NCBI GenBank assembly: GCA_913031655.1
Contig: CAJWFY010000047.1
Location: forward strand, 1 to 10,755
DNA length: 10,755 nucleotides
Reading direction: 5' to 3'
Origin: an uncultured Flavobacteriaceae bacterium
GTDB taxonomy: Bacteria > Bacteroidota > Bacteroidia > Flavobacteriales > Flavobacteriaceae
The notes beneath the pieces are model-generated. The model did no database searches and was not told the DNA's origin. It saw only the letters and a program-made list of their open reading frames with translations. Shown here piece after piece: positions 1-8,205 of this stretch (the first letter of the stretch is position 1; every line of letters begins with the position of its first letter). The position numbers and the translations under genes were made by a program.

Positions 1-2133
1 TTAAAAGCGATTGAAAACCCTAGAGAAATTAACTATAATTTAGTAAATGCTCAACAGGCAAGAAGGGTTATTGATAGACTTGTTGGTTTTGAAATTTCAC
101 CAATTTTATGGAGAAAAGTTAAGGGGGGGCTTTCTGCAGGAAGAGTTCAATCCGTTGCAGTGAGACTTTTAGTAGATAGAGAAAATGAAATTAATGACTT
201 TATTTCAAATTCCTCATTTAAAGTTTCTGCTAAATTCAGCAATGCAAATAATGTCGAGTTTATAGCACAGCATTCAGGTGGTTTTAGTTCTTTAGAGGAT
301 GCCAATGCTTTTTTAGAAAAAAGTATTAATTCTAAATTTAATATTTTATCTATCGATAAAAAGCCTTTCAAAAAATCGGCTTCAGCTCCTTTCACTACTT
401 CTACTTTACAGCAAGAAGCTTCCAGAAAGCTTGGGTTTAGTGTAAGTAGAACTATGTCTGCAGCCCAAAGATTATACGAATCTGGTAATATAACATACAT
501 GAGAACAGACAGTGTTAACCTGTCTGATGATGCTTTAAAATCTGCAGAAGCTGTAATTTCCAAAAATTACGGAGACCAATATTCAAGAAGAAAAAAATAT
601 CAAAATAAAAACAAAGGTGCTCAGGAAGCACATGAGGCTATCAGACCAACTAATTTAGCTAACAAAGAAGTTAATATGGAATCTGATCAATCCAAGTTAT
701 ATAAATTGATTTGGCTTAGAACTATTGCTTCTCAGATGAGTGATGCTACTTTAGAGCGTACAACTTTTAAGATTGGGGCAAATAATTATAGTGATGAATT
801 TATAACTAAAGGAGAAGTAATTAAATTTGATGGATTTTTAAAAGTATATATTGACGGAACCGACAACGAGGAAGATCAGAGCAATAGCGGCATACTACCC
901 TCTCTAAATAAAGGAGAGGATTTGAGTAATTTAAAAATGATTGCTACAGAGAAATTTTCTCGCCCTCCTTACAGATATTCTGAAGCAGCACTTGTAAAAA
1001 AAATGGAAGAATTAGGGATAGGTAGGCCATCAACATATGCCCCAACTATTACTACTATTCAAAACAGAAAATATGTAGTTAAAGGTACTTTTGAAGGAAG
1101 TGAAAGGGAATACAGGGAGCTTGTATTAAAAGAAGGTTCTATAATTACTAATAACGCAGTTGAAAATACTGGTTCGGATAAAGGTAAGTTGGTTCCAACT
1201 GAAGTAGGAATTGTAGTTACAGACTTTTTGGTGAAAAACTTTCAAGATATTCTGAATTACAACTTTACTGCCAGTGTAGAGCAGGATTTTGATAAAATTG
1301 CAAGTGGAGATAAAAAATGGACTAATTTTTTAAAAGATTTTTATTCCTCATTTCACCCTGTGGTTGAAGATGTTCAGCAGAATGCTGCACGTGAAACCGG
1401 AGAAAGAATATTAGGAGAAGATCCGAACTCAGGGAGAAAAGTTAGTGTACGTTTAGGGAAATTTGGTCCAATGGCGCAGATTGGGACTGTTGACGAGGAG
1501 GAAAAGCCAATTTTTGCAGGACTGCTTCCTGATCAGAAAATAAGTAAAATTACTTTAGAAGAAACATTAAATCTTTTTAAACTACCATGTTATTTAGGAG
1601 ATTTTGAAAATGAAAAAATTGAATCTAATTCAGGAAGGTTTGGACCGTATGTAAAACATAACAGTATTTTTGTTTCCTTACCAAAAGGGTTGAGTCCTCT
1701 GGAGATTTCATTGGACAAAGCAATTGAACTGATTTTAGAAAAGAGAAAAGCTGATGCTCCAATAAGTAATTATGACGGGTTTGATGTAAGTAAAGGCAAA
1801 GGAAGGTTTGGTCCATTTATAAAATGGAATGGATTATTTATCAATATTAATAAGAATTATGATTTTGATAACTTAAGTAATGAGGATTGTGCTAATTTGA
1901 TTGAAGCAAAAAAGAAGAAAGAAGCAGAAAAGCTGTTAAGATCTTGGGATGAAGAAGGTATTAGAATTGAAAAAGCTAGGTGGGGGAGATTCAATGTAAT
2001 TAAAGGTAAAGTTAAAGTCGAACTTCCAAAAGGAACTGACGTGGACAAGTATACTATTGATGATGTTAAAGCATTATTTCAAAAAAAGAAAACCAAAAAA
2101 GTAAAAAAAGCTCCTTCAAAAAGTAAAAAATAG
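1..2133 (+). CDS. topA: DNA topoisomerase I (type IA), 5'-truncated by the window edge
   Basis: Relaxes negatively supercoiled DNA in the cytoplasm by transient single-strand cleavage. The frame is open from base 1 (710 residues visible). Bacteroidota TopA is usually about 830-850 residues, so most of the N-terminal Toprim domain is missing. The first visible part includes LSAGRVQSVAVRLL, a type IA signature, across the GTG at 160, so that GTG is an internal valine and not a start. The catalytic tyrosine lies in ITYMRTDS, with its codon at 496-498. The motifs AQEAHEAIRPT (619-651) and SRPPYRYSEAALVKKMEELG followed by IGRPSTYAPTI (about 958-1050) follow. The C-terminus has topoisomerase C-terminal repeats of the GRFGPYVK type (near 1455, 1630, 1800 and 1978) in place of Cys4 zinc ribbons, then a lysine-rich tail (KKKTKKVKK). 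The next gene starts two bases after the stop. Confidence 0.97.
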   Translation, partial: LKAIENPREINYNLVNAQQARRVIDRLVGFEISPILWRKVKGGLSAGRVQSVAVRLLVDRENEINDFISNSSFKVSAKFSNANNVEFIAQHSGGFSSLEDANAFLEKSINSKFNILSIDKKPFKKSASAPFTTSTLQQEASRKLGFSVSRTMSAAQRLYESGNITYMRTDSVNLSDDALKSAEAVISKNYGDQYSRRKKYQNKNKGAQEAHEAIRPTNLANKEVNMESDQSKLYKLIWLRTIASQMSDATLERTTFKIGANNYSDEFITKGEVIKFDGFLKVYIDGTDNEEDQSNSGILPSLNKGEDLSNLKMIATEKFSRPPYRYSEAALVKKMEELGIGRPSTYAPTITTIQNRKYVVKGTFEGSEREYRELVLKEGSIITNNAVENTGSDKGKLVPTEVGIVVTDFLVKNFQDILNYNFTASVEQDFDKIASGDKKWTNFLKDFYSSFHPVVEDVQQNAARETGERILGEDPNSGRKVSVRLGKFGPMAQIGTVDEEEKPIFAGLLPDQKISKITLEETLNLFKLPCYLGDFENEKIESNSGRFGPYVKHNSIFVSLPKGLSPLEISLDKAIELILEKRKADAPISNYDGFDVSKGKGRFGPFIKWNGLFININKNYDFDNLSNEDCANLIEAKKKKEAEKLLRSWDEEGIRIEKARWGRFNVIKGKVKVELPKGTDVDKYTIDDVKALFQKKKTKKVKKAPSKSKK

Positions 2134-2135
2134 AA

Positions 2136-3275
2136 ATGATAGCTGAGTACCTATCTCCAATTAGTAAAGAAATTATTGATTTCAAAAACAGGTTACCCCC
2201 TTCAACAATTGGAAAAACTATTTCTGTATTCGACTCTAATAAGCCAAATTTAAAAGATATAGATATTGCTATTATTGGCTTAAATGAATCTCGTAATTCA
2301 ATTGAAAAAAATAAAAAATATTTAGATGTTAATTCATTTAGAGAGGAATTTTATTCTCTTTTCTTTGGAGATTGGAAAGTTAATATTATGGACATGGGTG
2401 ATGTTCTTAACGGTGAAACTCCGCTTGATACTTACTTTGCGGTTAAATCTATAAATGCAACTTTAATAGATAAAAATATAATTTCTTTTTTTATTGGAGG
2501 TTCGCAGGATTTAACATTTGCAATATATCAATCTTATTATTTTAAAGAAAAGTATGTTAATTTGACTTCAATTGATAATAAGTTTGATTTCGGACATATT
2601 AAAAAAGATTTTGATTCGTCCTCTTATATGTCTAAAATAATAATGGATGAAAAAAACAAACTCAGTCATTATTGTAATATTGGTTTTCAAACTTTTTTAA
2701 ATTCTCAAGAAGAATTGGATTTATTAGAAAAATTTCATTTTGAATCTTACAGGCTAGGAGAATTAAATAAAAAAATTGATTTGGTTGAGCCTTGTTTGAG
2801 GTTTACTGATCTTTTATCAATTGATTTTAGATCTATTAAAGCTTCTGAATTAGATTTTATACATAATTATCCAAACGGTTTTGAAAGCAGTCAAATATGC
2901 TCTATTTCAAGATACGCAGGCATGAGTAACAGGATTTCTAGTATGGGTATTTTTGAAGTTTTTAATAACATCATTTCCAGTACTTTATTAGCTCAAACGG
3001 TTTGGTATTTTGTTGAGGGTTATTGTTTGAGAATTAAAGAAGATCCTAAATCTAAAAATTTTAAAGGAAAATGTTTTCATGTTAGTCTTGGAAATCAAGA
3101 ATTGAAATTTTACAATAGTGATTTAAGTCAAAAGTGGTGGTTTGAATTAACTTACGAAAGCAATAAAGTAGTTGATTTTGCGTTAATTCCATGTAATTAT
3201 GATGATTATTTGAGTGCTTGCAATGATAATATTTCAGATAAATTACTGCTAAGTTTAAAAAGAAATTTCATTTAA
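2136..3275 (+). CDS. Arginase/formimidoylglutamase-family protein with a degenerate metal site
   Basis: A 379-residue ureohydrolase-fold protein. True members hydrolyse guanidino or formimino substrates with two Mn ions held by GGGHD, DAHxD and SxDxD motifs. The equivalents here are IGGSQD (residues 120-125, H replaced by Q124), DNKFD (147-151, H replaced by K149) and SIDFR (228-232, second D replaced by R232). Three of six ligands therefore appear lost, and catalysis of the classical type is doubtful. Other conserved-looking blocks are CSISRYAGMSNR and WYFVEGY. There is no signal peptide, so it is probably cytoplasmic. It starts two bases after topA, suggesting translational coupling, and ends 44 bases before gldK. 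From memory, flavobacteria carry related proteins annotated as formimidoylglutamase at this position, so the losses may be family-wide. Family membership is fairly sure; the function is unknown. Confidence 0.8.
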   Translation: MIAEYLSPISKEIIDFKNRLPPSTIGKTISVFDSNKPNLKDIDIAIIGLNESRNSIEKNKKYLDVNSFREEFYSLFFGDWKVNIMDMGDVLNGETPLDTYFAVKSINATLIDKNIISFFIGGSQDLTFAIYQSYYFKEKYVNLTSIDNKFDFGHIKKDFDSSSYMSKIIMDEKNKLSHYCNIGFQTFLNSQEELDLLEKFHFESYRLGELNKKIDLVEPCLRFTDLLSIDFRSIKASELDFIHNYPNGFESSQICSISRYAGMSNRISSMGIFEVFNNIISSTLLAQTVWYFVEGYCLRIKEDPKSKNFKGKCFHVSLGNQELKFYNSDLSQKWWFELTYESNKVVDFALIPCNYDDYLSACNDNISDKLLLSLKRNFI

Positions 3276-3319
3276 TTAAACCAAAAGGCTATTTTAGTAT
3301 ATTAAATATTGTTATTTTT

Positions 3320-4789
3320 ATGGGCTTTAAGTTGAACAAAATTAATCTTTCATTGAAAAAAATATTATTATTTTTCGTTTTAACGACCTTTATTGTGTCC
3401 TGTTCTAAATCTGATAGAGGGGAGCTTACTGGCACTCAAGCTAAAAAGTTTTTCCCCGATAAACCAACTGGCATGACTTTAGTTCCAAGTGGCTCGTATT
3501 TGATGGGAATGTCTGACGATGACATGGCTCAACTGCAAAATGCACCTGTAAGTACGGTTTCAATCAAAGCATTTTATATGGATGAAACAGAAATAACAAA
3601 TGGTGAATACAGACAGTTTGTTAATTGGGTTAGAGATTCTGTAGTTAGAGATGCCCTTGCGAAAAGAACTATTTTTGATTTAGGCGAAGCGCCCTCTCAA
3701 GAAGATTTAGATAAAGATAATAGTATTAATCAATTTTATCCTAAGTATGAAATAGCAGAAGATATCGCAGATGAAGATAAAGGAGGTTATATTCTTTATA
3801 AAGAAGACAATCTAATAGGAATTGATTTTTCTGATAAGAACACGTATGTCTTAAATTATAATAATGATTTAATTTGGGAAAGGGACAATTATCCCGATTT
3901 AGCTTATGCTCAGGTTATGGAGGGAGAGTTTGAAGAAGGTACTGGTTTCTTTTTGCCAAAAGAAGAATCTTTCAATGGAGAAAGAACTTTTAATACAAAA
4001 AAAATTGAATATACTTATACTACTTTTGATGCTGAATCTGCTATTGAATCTAATAGCGAGTCAAGAAAAAATTTCTTCAAAGAAAAAAGTTTAGCTATTT
4101 ATCCAGATACTACAGCGTGGATTAAAGATTTTTCTTACAGTTACAACGAGCCAATGCATAACGATTATTTTTGGCATGATGCTTATGCTGATTATCCTGT
4201 TGTAGGAGTATCATGGGAGCAGGCTAAAGCTTTCGCTCACTGGAGAACAATGTATAAGAACCAATATCAAAGGACAAAAAGAAAAAAAGGTCAAAGAGTA
4301 GCTTCTTTTAGATTACCAAGTGAAGCAGAGTGGGAATATGCAGCAAGAGGCGGTTTAGAATCTGCAACGTATCCTTGGGGAGGTCCTTATACGATAGACT
4401 CTAAAGGCTGTTTTTTAGCAAATTTCAAACCAAACAGAGGAGATTATGCTTCTGATAACGCATTATACACTGTTGAATCAAAATCGTATTGGCCAAATGA
4501 CTTCGGTCTATATAACATGTCAGGAAATGTTTCGGAGTGGACAGAATCATCTTATGATAAAGGTTCTTATAACTTTGATTCTGGCTTAAATCCTAATATT
4601 TCAGATTCTACTAATTTAAGAAAAGTTGTTAGAGGAGGGTCATGGAAAGATGTGGCTTATTTTTTAAGAGTAAGTTCTAGAGATTACGAATATAAAGATG
4701 AAAAAAGGTCTTATATAGGATTTAGGACTGTTCAAGATTATTTAGGTGAAGATATTGGCTTAAATCAAAATCCTAATAAAATATTTTAG
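3320..4789 (+). CDS. gldK: T9SS/gliding outer-membrane lipoprotein GldK (PorK family)
   Basis: A 489-residue lipoprotein that, with GldN, forms the periplasmic ring attached to the inner face of the outer membrane in the type IX secretion system. The ATG start gives a lysine-bearing N-terminus, a hydrophobic run (about 14-26) and a lipobox IVSC with the lipidated Cys at 28. The mature part is an FGE-sulfatase (SUMF1-like) fold: VPSGSYLMGMS (55-65), FYMDETEITNGEYRQF (85-100), YPVVGVSWEQAKAF (near 292), RLPSEAEWEYAARGG (331-345), GLYNMSGNVSEW (396-407), VVRGGSW (436-442) and GFRTV (about 467). An acidic, tyrosine-rich insertion lies between residues about 110 and 280. The catalytic cysteine pair of formylglycine-generating enzymes is absent from the stretch before GFRTV, so the domain is structural, as in known GldK. 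It heads gldKLMN, 38 bases before gldL. The 44-base leader has no clear promoter. Confidence 0.95.
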   Translation: MGFKLNKINLSLKKILLFFVLTTFIVSCSKSDRGELTGTQAKKFFPDKPTGMTLVPSGSYLMGMSDDDMAQLQNAPVSTVSIKAFYMDETEITNGEYRQFVNWVRDSVVRDALAKRTIFDLGEAPSQEDLDKDNSINQFYPKYEIAEDIADEDKGGYILYKEDNLIGIDFSDKNTYVLNYNNDLIWERDNYPDLAYAQVMEGEFEEGTGFFLPKEESFNGERTFNTKKIEYTYTTFDAESAIESNSESRKNFFKEKSLAIYPDTTAWIKDFSYSYNEPMHNDYFWHDAYADYPVVGVSWEQAKAFAHWRTMYKNQYQRTKRKKGQRVASFRLPSEAEWEYAARGGLESATYPWGGPYTIDSKGCFLANFKPNRGDYASDNALYTVESKSYWPNDFGLYNMSGNVSEWTESSYDKGSYNFDSGLNPNISDSTNLRKVVRGGSWKDVAYFLRVSSRDYEYKDEKRSYIGFRTVQDYLGEDIGLNQNPNKIF

Positions 4790-4827
4790 AAAACAATAAA
4801 TTATTATAAACAATTAAAATCAACAAA

Positions 4828-5430
4828 ATGAAAGGTATTAAACACAAAAGATTTTTTATTCCAGATAACATATTAGAATTGTTCTTTGGTTTGGGTGCAG
4901 CCATTGTAATTATCGGGGCTCTTTTAAAATTAACTCATTCAGATTTTTTATTTTCTGGTAATACATGGTTAACATTTGGTCTTGTTACCGAGGCAGTAAT
5001 TTTTAGTATTTCTGGAATAAAAGGCTACATGACTATAGATCCTGATGGGTTTGAAAAAGGAGATGATATAGAAACGTTAGAGGTTGAAACTCACGAGCTT
5101 GCAAAATCAGTCGCAACGACTATAAATAAATTGAGTCTTTTAAATGAAGACTTAACAGCTGCAAGTACGTCTATAGGTGCGCTTCACGTTCCTGCTGACA
5201 TGAACTCTCATATGAGCGACTATAATGCCAACATTCATACTGGTGCTGTCAAGCTTGATGAAATTAATAAACTTTATGAATCATTAAGTAGTCATTTAGT
5301 TGAAGTTAATTCATCCACAAGTGAGATGCATGTTCCTGAAGGCTTAAACGAAGAATTAGCTAAAATGAAAAATAAAGTAGCGCAACTTAACGAAAAATAC
5401 AAAGGAGTGCTTAATGCGATGAATCAATAA
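4828..5430 (+). CDS. gldL: Inner-membrane T9SS/gliding motor protein GldL (PorL)
   Basis: A 200-residue inner-membrane protein that, with GldM, forms the proton-motive-force-driven motor powering T9SS export and gliding. Two transmembrane helices are visible at about residues 15-35 and 45-65. Helix 1 ends in GALLKLTH (K34) and helix 2 carries the buried acidic residue in GLVTEAVIF (E55). By alignment from memory, E55 matches the key glutamate of Flavobacterium johnsoniae GldL (E49). The remainder is a cytoplasmic, helix-prone tail ending in LNEKYKGVLNAMN, a typical GldL ending. The tail contains two similar segments, each starting INKL and containing HVP (residues 99-136 and 146-184), which look like an internal duplication. 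Its length is slightly below the roughly 215 residues of the F. johnsoniae protein. It follows gldK by 38 bases and precedes gldM by 8 bases, so it is almost certainly cotranscribed. Confidence 0.95.
   Translation: MKGIKHKRFFIPDNILELFFGLGAAIVIIGALLKLTHSDFLFSGNTWLTFGLVTEAVIFSISGIKGYMTIDPDGFEKGDDIETLEVETHELAKSVATTINKLSLLNEDLTAASTSIGALHVPADMNSHMSDYNANIHTGAVKLDEINKLYESLSSHLVEVNSSTSEMHVPEGLNEELAKMKNKVAQLNEKYKGVLNAMNQ
5122..5379 (+). repeat. Internal duplication in the GldL cytoplasmic tail
   Basis: Residues 99-136 and 146-184 of GldL align from an INKL start through HVP to a shared (M/L)N..(M/L) pattern and an N near the end, with a one-residue gap and an offset of about 47-48 residues. In DNA the copies are 5122-5235 and 5263-5379 and are well diverged, so any duplication is old. 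Helical periodicity in coiled tails can imitate repeats, but the shared INKL and HVP words make chance less likely. Confidence 0.5.
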
Positions 5431-5438
5431 TAAATCAT

Positions 5439-7124
5439 ATGGCAGCAAAATTAGATACAAGACAGAAAATGATAAACATGATGTACCTCGTGTTTATTGC
5501 AATGCTTGCTCTGAATATTGGTAAAGAAGTACTTGCTACAATTGGTATTCTAAATACAGATTTAGAATCTTCAATTGTTGCTTTAGAAAACTCTTCTAAA
5601 TCCAGTTATGCTCAAATAAAATCTAATGAAGGTAGTTTAGATTATAAAATTGCAGCAAGTAAAGTAACTGAAATTCAAAACGCATCAGATGATTTTTATA
5701 ACTTCCTTCAGCAAATCAAAGACTCTTTGATTAATGCTGATGAGAAAAAGTATATGAAAGAAGTCAAAGTTAAGGGAGATGAAGATGTGATTATGACAGT
5801 TATGGATTATCAAAAAATGGATAAATCACAAACTCTAGATGATTACTTTTTTGAAGGAGATTTAAAAACCGTTAATGGTGAATTATTTATTTCAAGCTTT
5901 AAAGGCTATCCAACAAATGTTAATACTATTTTAGATGCTATTGTTTTTTTAGAAACTAGCAGTGAAAAAGAAAATAAAATATCCTATAATTTTGAATCTG
6001 TAAAAGGAGATTTACAAAGTAGATTTAAATATCAGGATCTTGTAACCAATAGCGAGGGAGTTAAGCAACCTTATTTGGAATATAATTTTAAAGGTTTTCC
6101 TGTAATTGCATCGATTGCTAAACTTACCAAAATACAAGGTGATATAAGATATGTTGAAAGTAAAATTTTAAATGAAATCTTGCAATCTATTACTGGAAAA
6201 GGAGTTAGTATTGATACTTTTCAGACTTTATTAGAAACTTCCAAACCGGTGTATTATACTAGTGACGTAATTGACGCGGCTATTGTGATGGGGAAAAAAG
6301 ATGAAGGATATAAGCCCGATGAGGTCAAGCTATTTATAAACGGCAAGCCCTTAAGTGATAATGAATTTTATATTGAAAGTGGTAAAGTTGTTCTTAAGAA
6401 AAGATTGAATTCGCCTGGAACTTATTCTCTTACCGGAACGATTTCCAAAAAAGATGCCGACACTCAAGAGCTTAAATCGATACCAGTAGATCAAAAGATC
6501 GTAGTGATTAGCGAGCCTAATTCTGCTGTAGTTTCTGCTGACAACATGAAAGTATTTTATAGAGGCTTAAGAAATCCAACATCAATTTCTATCCCTGGTG
6601 TTGCAGCCAATACAATTAGACCATCTAGTAATGGCGGAAAGTTCGTAAAAGTTAAAGGAGGTTGGGGCGCTGTGCCTACTTCAGATCCAAAAGTAAAAAC
6701 GATGAAAGTTAGTGTTTTGGGTAAATTAAACGGAAAAGATAAAAGATTTGATGGAGGGCAGTTCAGAATATTAGAGCCACCACCTGGCGAAGGATCTGTT
6801 AAGGTTAATAAAGATTTTTATAAACCCACTGAGAATGTTCCAAAGAGATACCTTTCAAATGGTATGATTACTGGAAATAAACCAGCAGATTTTTTATATG
6901 ATTTTATTATTGAAGTAACATCTTTTGATATTAAAGTAGGAAATTCTCCTTCTAAAAAAGTTGTCGGAAATTCTCCAAGATCAAATAAGCAAGCTGTTGC
7001 TGATATAAACAGTCAGGGAAGAGGAACTGTGGTTAGGATATCTAATATTAAAGCAAGTGCTAAAGATGGAGACTTTGTGAATCCAAATTATGTTGTTAAA
7101 GATTTTATTGTAATTCTAGAATGA
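5439..7124 (+). CDS. gldM: Periplasm-spanning T9SS/gliding motor protein GldM (PorM)
   Basis: A 561-residue partner of GldL. Dimers are anchored in the inner membrane by one helix and reach through the periplasm with four domains to contact the GldK/GldN ring, transmitting motor torque. The N-terminus has the hallmark RQKMINMMYLVFIAMLALN (residues 8-26). R8 corresponds to the conserved arginine near the GldL glutamate, and the single transmembrane helix covers about 13-30. A helical first domain follows (to about 225), then beta-rich domains. VSADNMKVFYRGLRNP and SISIPGV (near 365-390) mark the conserved C-terminal half, and the last domain has VVRISNIKA. It is some 40-50 residues longer than the roughly 513-residue F. 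johnsoniae protein, spread over the chain with no obvious extra domain. The stop overlaps the gldN start as ATGA. Confidence 0.95.
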   Translation: MAAKLDTRQKMINMMYLVFIAMLALNIGKEVLATIGILNTDLESSIVALENSSKSSYAQIKSNEGSLDYKIAASKVTEIQNASDDFYNFLQQIKDSLINADEKKYMKEVKVKGDEDVIMTVMDYQKMDKSQTLDDYFFEGDLKTVNGELFISSFKGYPTNVNTILDAIVFLETSSEKENKISYNFESVKGDLQSRFKYQDLVTNSEGVKQPYLEYNFKGFPVIASIAKLTKIQGDIRYVESKILNEILQSITGKGVSIDTFQTLLETSKPVYYTSDVIDAAIVMGKKDEGYKPDEVKLFINGKPLSDNEFYIESGKVVLKKRLNSPGTYSLTGTISKKDADTQELKSIPVDQKIVVISEPNSAVVSADNMKVFYRGLRNPTSISIPGVAANTIRPSSNGGKFVKVKGGWGAVPTSDPKVKTMKVSVLGKLNGKDKRFDGGQFRILEPPPGEGSVKVNKDFYKPTENVPKRYLSNGMITGNKPADFLYDFIIEVTSFDIKVGNSPSKKVVGNSPRSNKQAVADINSQGRGTVVRISNIKASAKDGDFVNPNYVVKDFIVILE

Positions 7125-7963
7125 AAAAATATATAATTATATTAAGTATCGTCGTTTTTGCATTTGACTCGCACGCTCAGTCAAATATATTAAATGCAGT
7201 TTCACCTGAAGAAATTGGAATTCAAAATCTTGACCAGATTCAATCTGATCAAGATTCATTTTTAGATTATGATTATATTGACGACAGAGATATTCTTTGG
7301 TCTAGAATTGTCTATGAAAAAATTGATTTAAACGAGCGTTTAAATTTCCCTCTATTATTTCCAATAAATGACGAAACTTACGAAAGAAATAGAAAATCTT
7401 TATGGAGGGTTTTAAAAGAAAATATTTTAAATAAAAATATCACTAAACTCTATTTCAACAGAAATGATAATTTTAAGGATCCCATGACCTTTAAGGATAT
7501 TATGGAGGTAATTTCCCTTTCAGAAGAGATTAATGGTGTTGCAATGGAACCAGAAGTAATTAAGTCAATTGATATCAGTGCCTATAGAATTAAAGGTATG
7601 TGGTACTTTGATAAAAGACAAGGAGAGATGAGGTATAGACTACTTGGCATTATGCCAATTGGTAAAAATATTAAAGATGACGACGGAAAAAATAATACAG
7701 ATTTGTTTTGGATCTGGTATCCAAGTATTAGAAAAATTTTACACAAGGAGCTTGTTTTTAATGATCAAAATAATGCCAACAGAATATCTTTCGATCAACT
7801 TTTAGTATCCAGACGTTTTAGCTCTTACATATACAAGACTGATAACATTTATGGGGACAGAGCAATTAAAGATTACAAGAACCCTGGGTTAGAGTCTATA
7901 CTAGAATCTGAAAGAATTAAAAAAGAAATTCTTGATTTTGAACAAGACATGTGGAATCGATAA
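7121..7963 (+). CDS. gldN: Periplasmic T9SS/gliding ring protein GldN (PorN)
   Basis: A 280-residue exported protein that binds GldK to build the periplasmic ring of the type IX secretion system and contacts the C-terminal domain of GldM. The signal peptide is clear: MKK, a hydrophobic core IIILSIVVFAF, and a probable signal peptidase I site after SHA (residues 17-19). Family features include DILWSRIVYEKIDLNERLNF, the LFPINDE segment, FKDPMTFKDIMEVI, and YRIKGMWYFDKRQGEMRYRL followed by LGIMPIG. The start overlaps the gldM stop by 4 bases (ATGA), which indicates translational coupling and settles the start. No gldO-like second copy follows, unlike F. johnsoniae as I recall it. This is the last gene of the block, and 582 bases of A/T-rich spacer follow. 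Confidence 0.94.
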   Translation: MKKYIIILSIVVFAFDSHAQSNILNAVSPEEIGIQNLDQIQSDQDSFLDYDYIDDRDILWSRIVYEKIDLNERLNFPLLFPINDETYERNRKSLWRVLKENILNKNITKLYFNRNDNFKDPMTFKDIMEVISLSEEINGVAMEPEVIKSIDISAYRIKGMWYFDKRQGEMRYRLLGIMPIGKNIKDDDGKNNTDLFWIWYPSIRKILHKELVFNDQNNANRISFDQLLVSRRFSSYIYKTDNIYGDRAIKDYKNPGLESILESERIKKEILDFEQDMWNR

Positions 7964-8028
7964 GTGTTTTTTCTTATTAGCTTAACTGAATTAATTCATT
8001 AAAAAAACCCCTAATTTATTATTACCTC

Positions 8029-8073
8029 GCTAATAAAGACCGCCTTATTGGTTTATGCTAATAATACTTTTTT
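8029..8073 (+). terminator. Possible weak terminator after gldN (bulged hairpin)
   Basis: GC..ATAAA..CC (8029-8041) can pair with GGTTTATGC (8050-8058), with two 2-base bulges and an 8-base loop. It includes the most G/C-rich patch of the spacer. A run of six T lies at 8068-8073, but about 10 bases beyond the stem, which is further than in a standard intrinsic terminator. It is a candidate end for the gldKLMN transcript, 66 bases after the gldN stop, and is offered with low confidence. Confidence 0.25.
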
Positions 8074-8139
8074 AGAACTAACTCTAAAGTTTTCTTTTTT
8101 CTCTCATATAATTATAATACAATTTGATAGTTAAACATT

Positions 8140-8160
8140 ATTATAAGTTTTTCTTATAAT
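8140..8160. repeat. Perfect 8-bp hairpin with T5 loop
   Basis: ATTATAAG (8140-8147) and CTTATAAT (8153-8160) are exact inverted copies around a five-T loop, followed by TTTATTAA. Only one G-C pair is present, so the RNA hairpin would be weak. It could be a poor terminator or a chance structure in A/T-rich DNA. Confidence 0.4.
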
Positions 8161-8185
8161 TTTATTAATAATTTAGATTAACCAT

Positions 8186-8205
8186 AAATTATTAATTAAT
8201 AATTT
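8186..8205. repeat. Perfect 20-bp A/T palindrome
   Basis: AAATTATTAATTAATAATTT reads identically on both strands. It has no G or C and no central loop, so it is more like a DNA-level dyad than an RNA hairpin. It lies in the most A/T-rich part of the spacer. Chance is a real alternative. Confidence 0.5.

Noticed and set aside
147..563. A 138-codon open frame on the minus strand within topA
   Set aside because: It lies wholly opposite conserved topoisomerase sequence, including the catalytic tyrosine region, and its translation has no recognisable domain. It is a shadow frame.
1625..2048. Two 63-codon minus-strand frames opposite the topA C-terminus
   Set aside because: They are short, opposite the conserved C-terminal repeats and lysine-rich tail, and show no recognisable motifs or upstream signals.
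3906..4094. A 62-codon + strand frame inside gldK in another reading frame
   Set aside because: It overlaps the clearly coding gldK insertion region, and its leucine/lysine-rich product is typical of an off-frame reading of A/T-rich codons.
4610..4740. GldK as an active formylglycine-generating enzyme
   Set aside because: The segment before GFRTV has no cysteines, so the catalytic pair is absent. The lipoprotein signal and gene order identify the structural GldK.
6939..6976. GGAAATTCTCC repeated 27 bases apart in gldM (VGNSP twice in the protein), suggesting a 9-codon duplication
   Set aside because: GldM C-terminal domains, as I recall them, naturally show V.V.G followed by V.GN at this place, so the similarity probably reflects family structure with chance DNA identity.
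7987..7998. Perfect 12-base palindrome TGAATTAATTCA after gldN
   Set aside because: It is short, A/T-rich and loop-less, and it is followed by a run of A and not T on the + strand, so it does not read as a terminator.
8029..8064. GCTAATAA occurring twice 28 bases apart, considered as an attachment site or array
   Set aside because: There are only two 8-base copies, with no integrase, transposase or further units, so there is no support for a mobile element or CRISPR.
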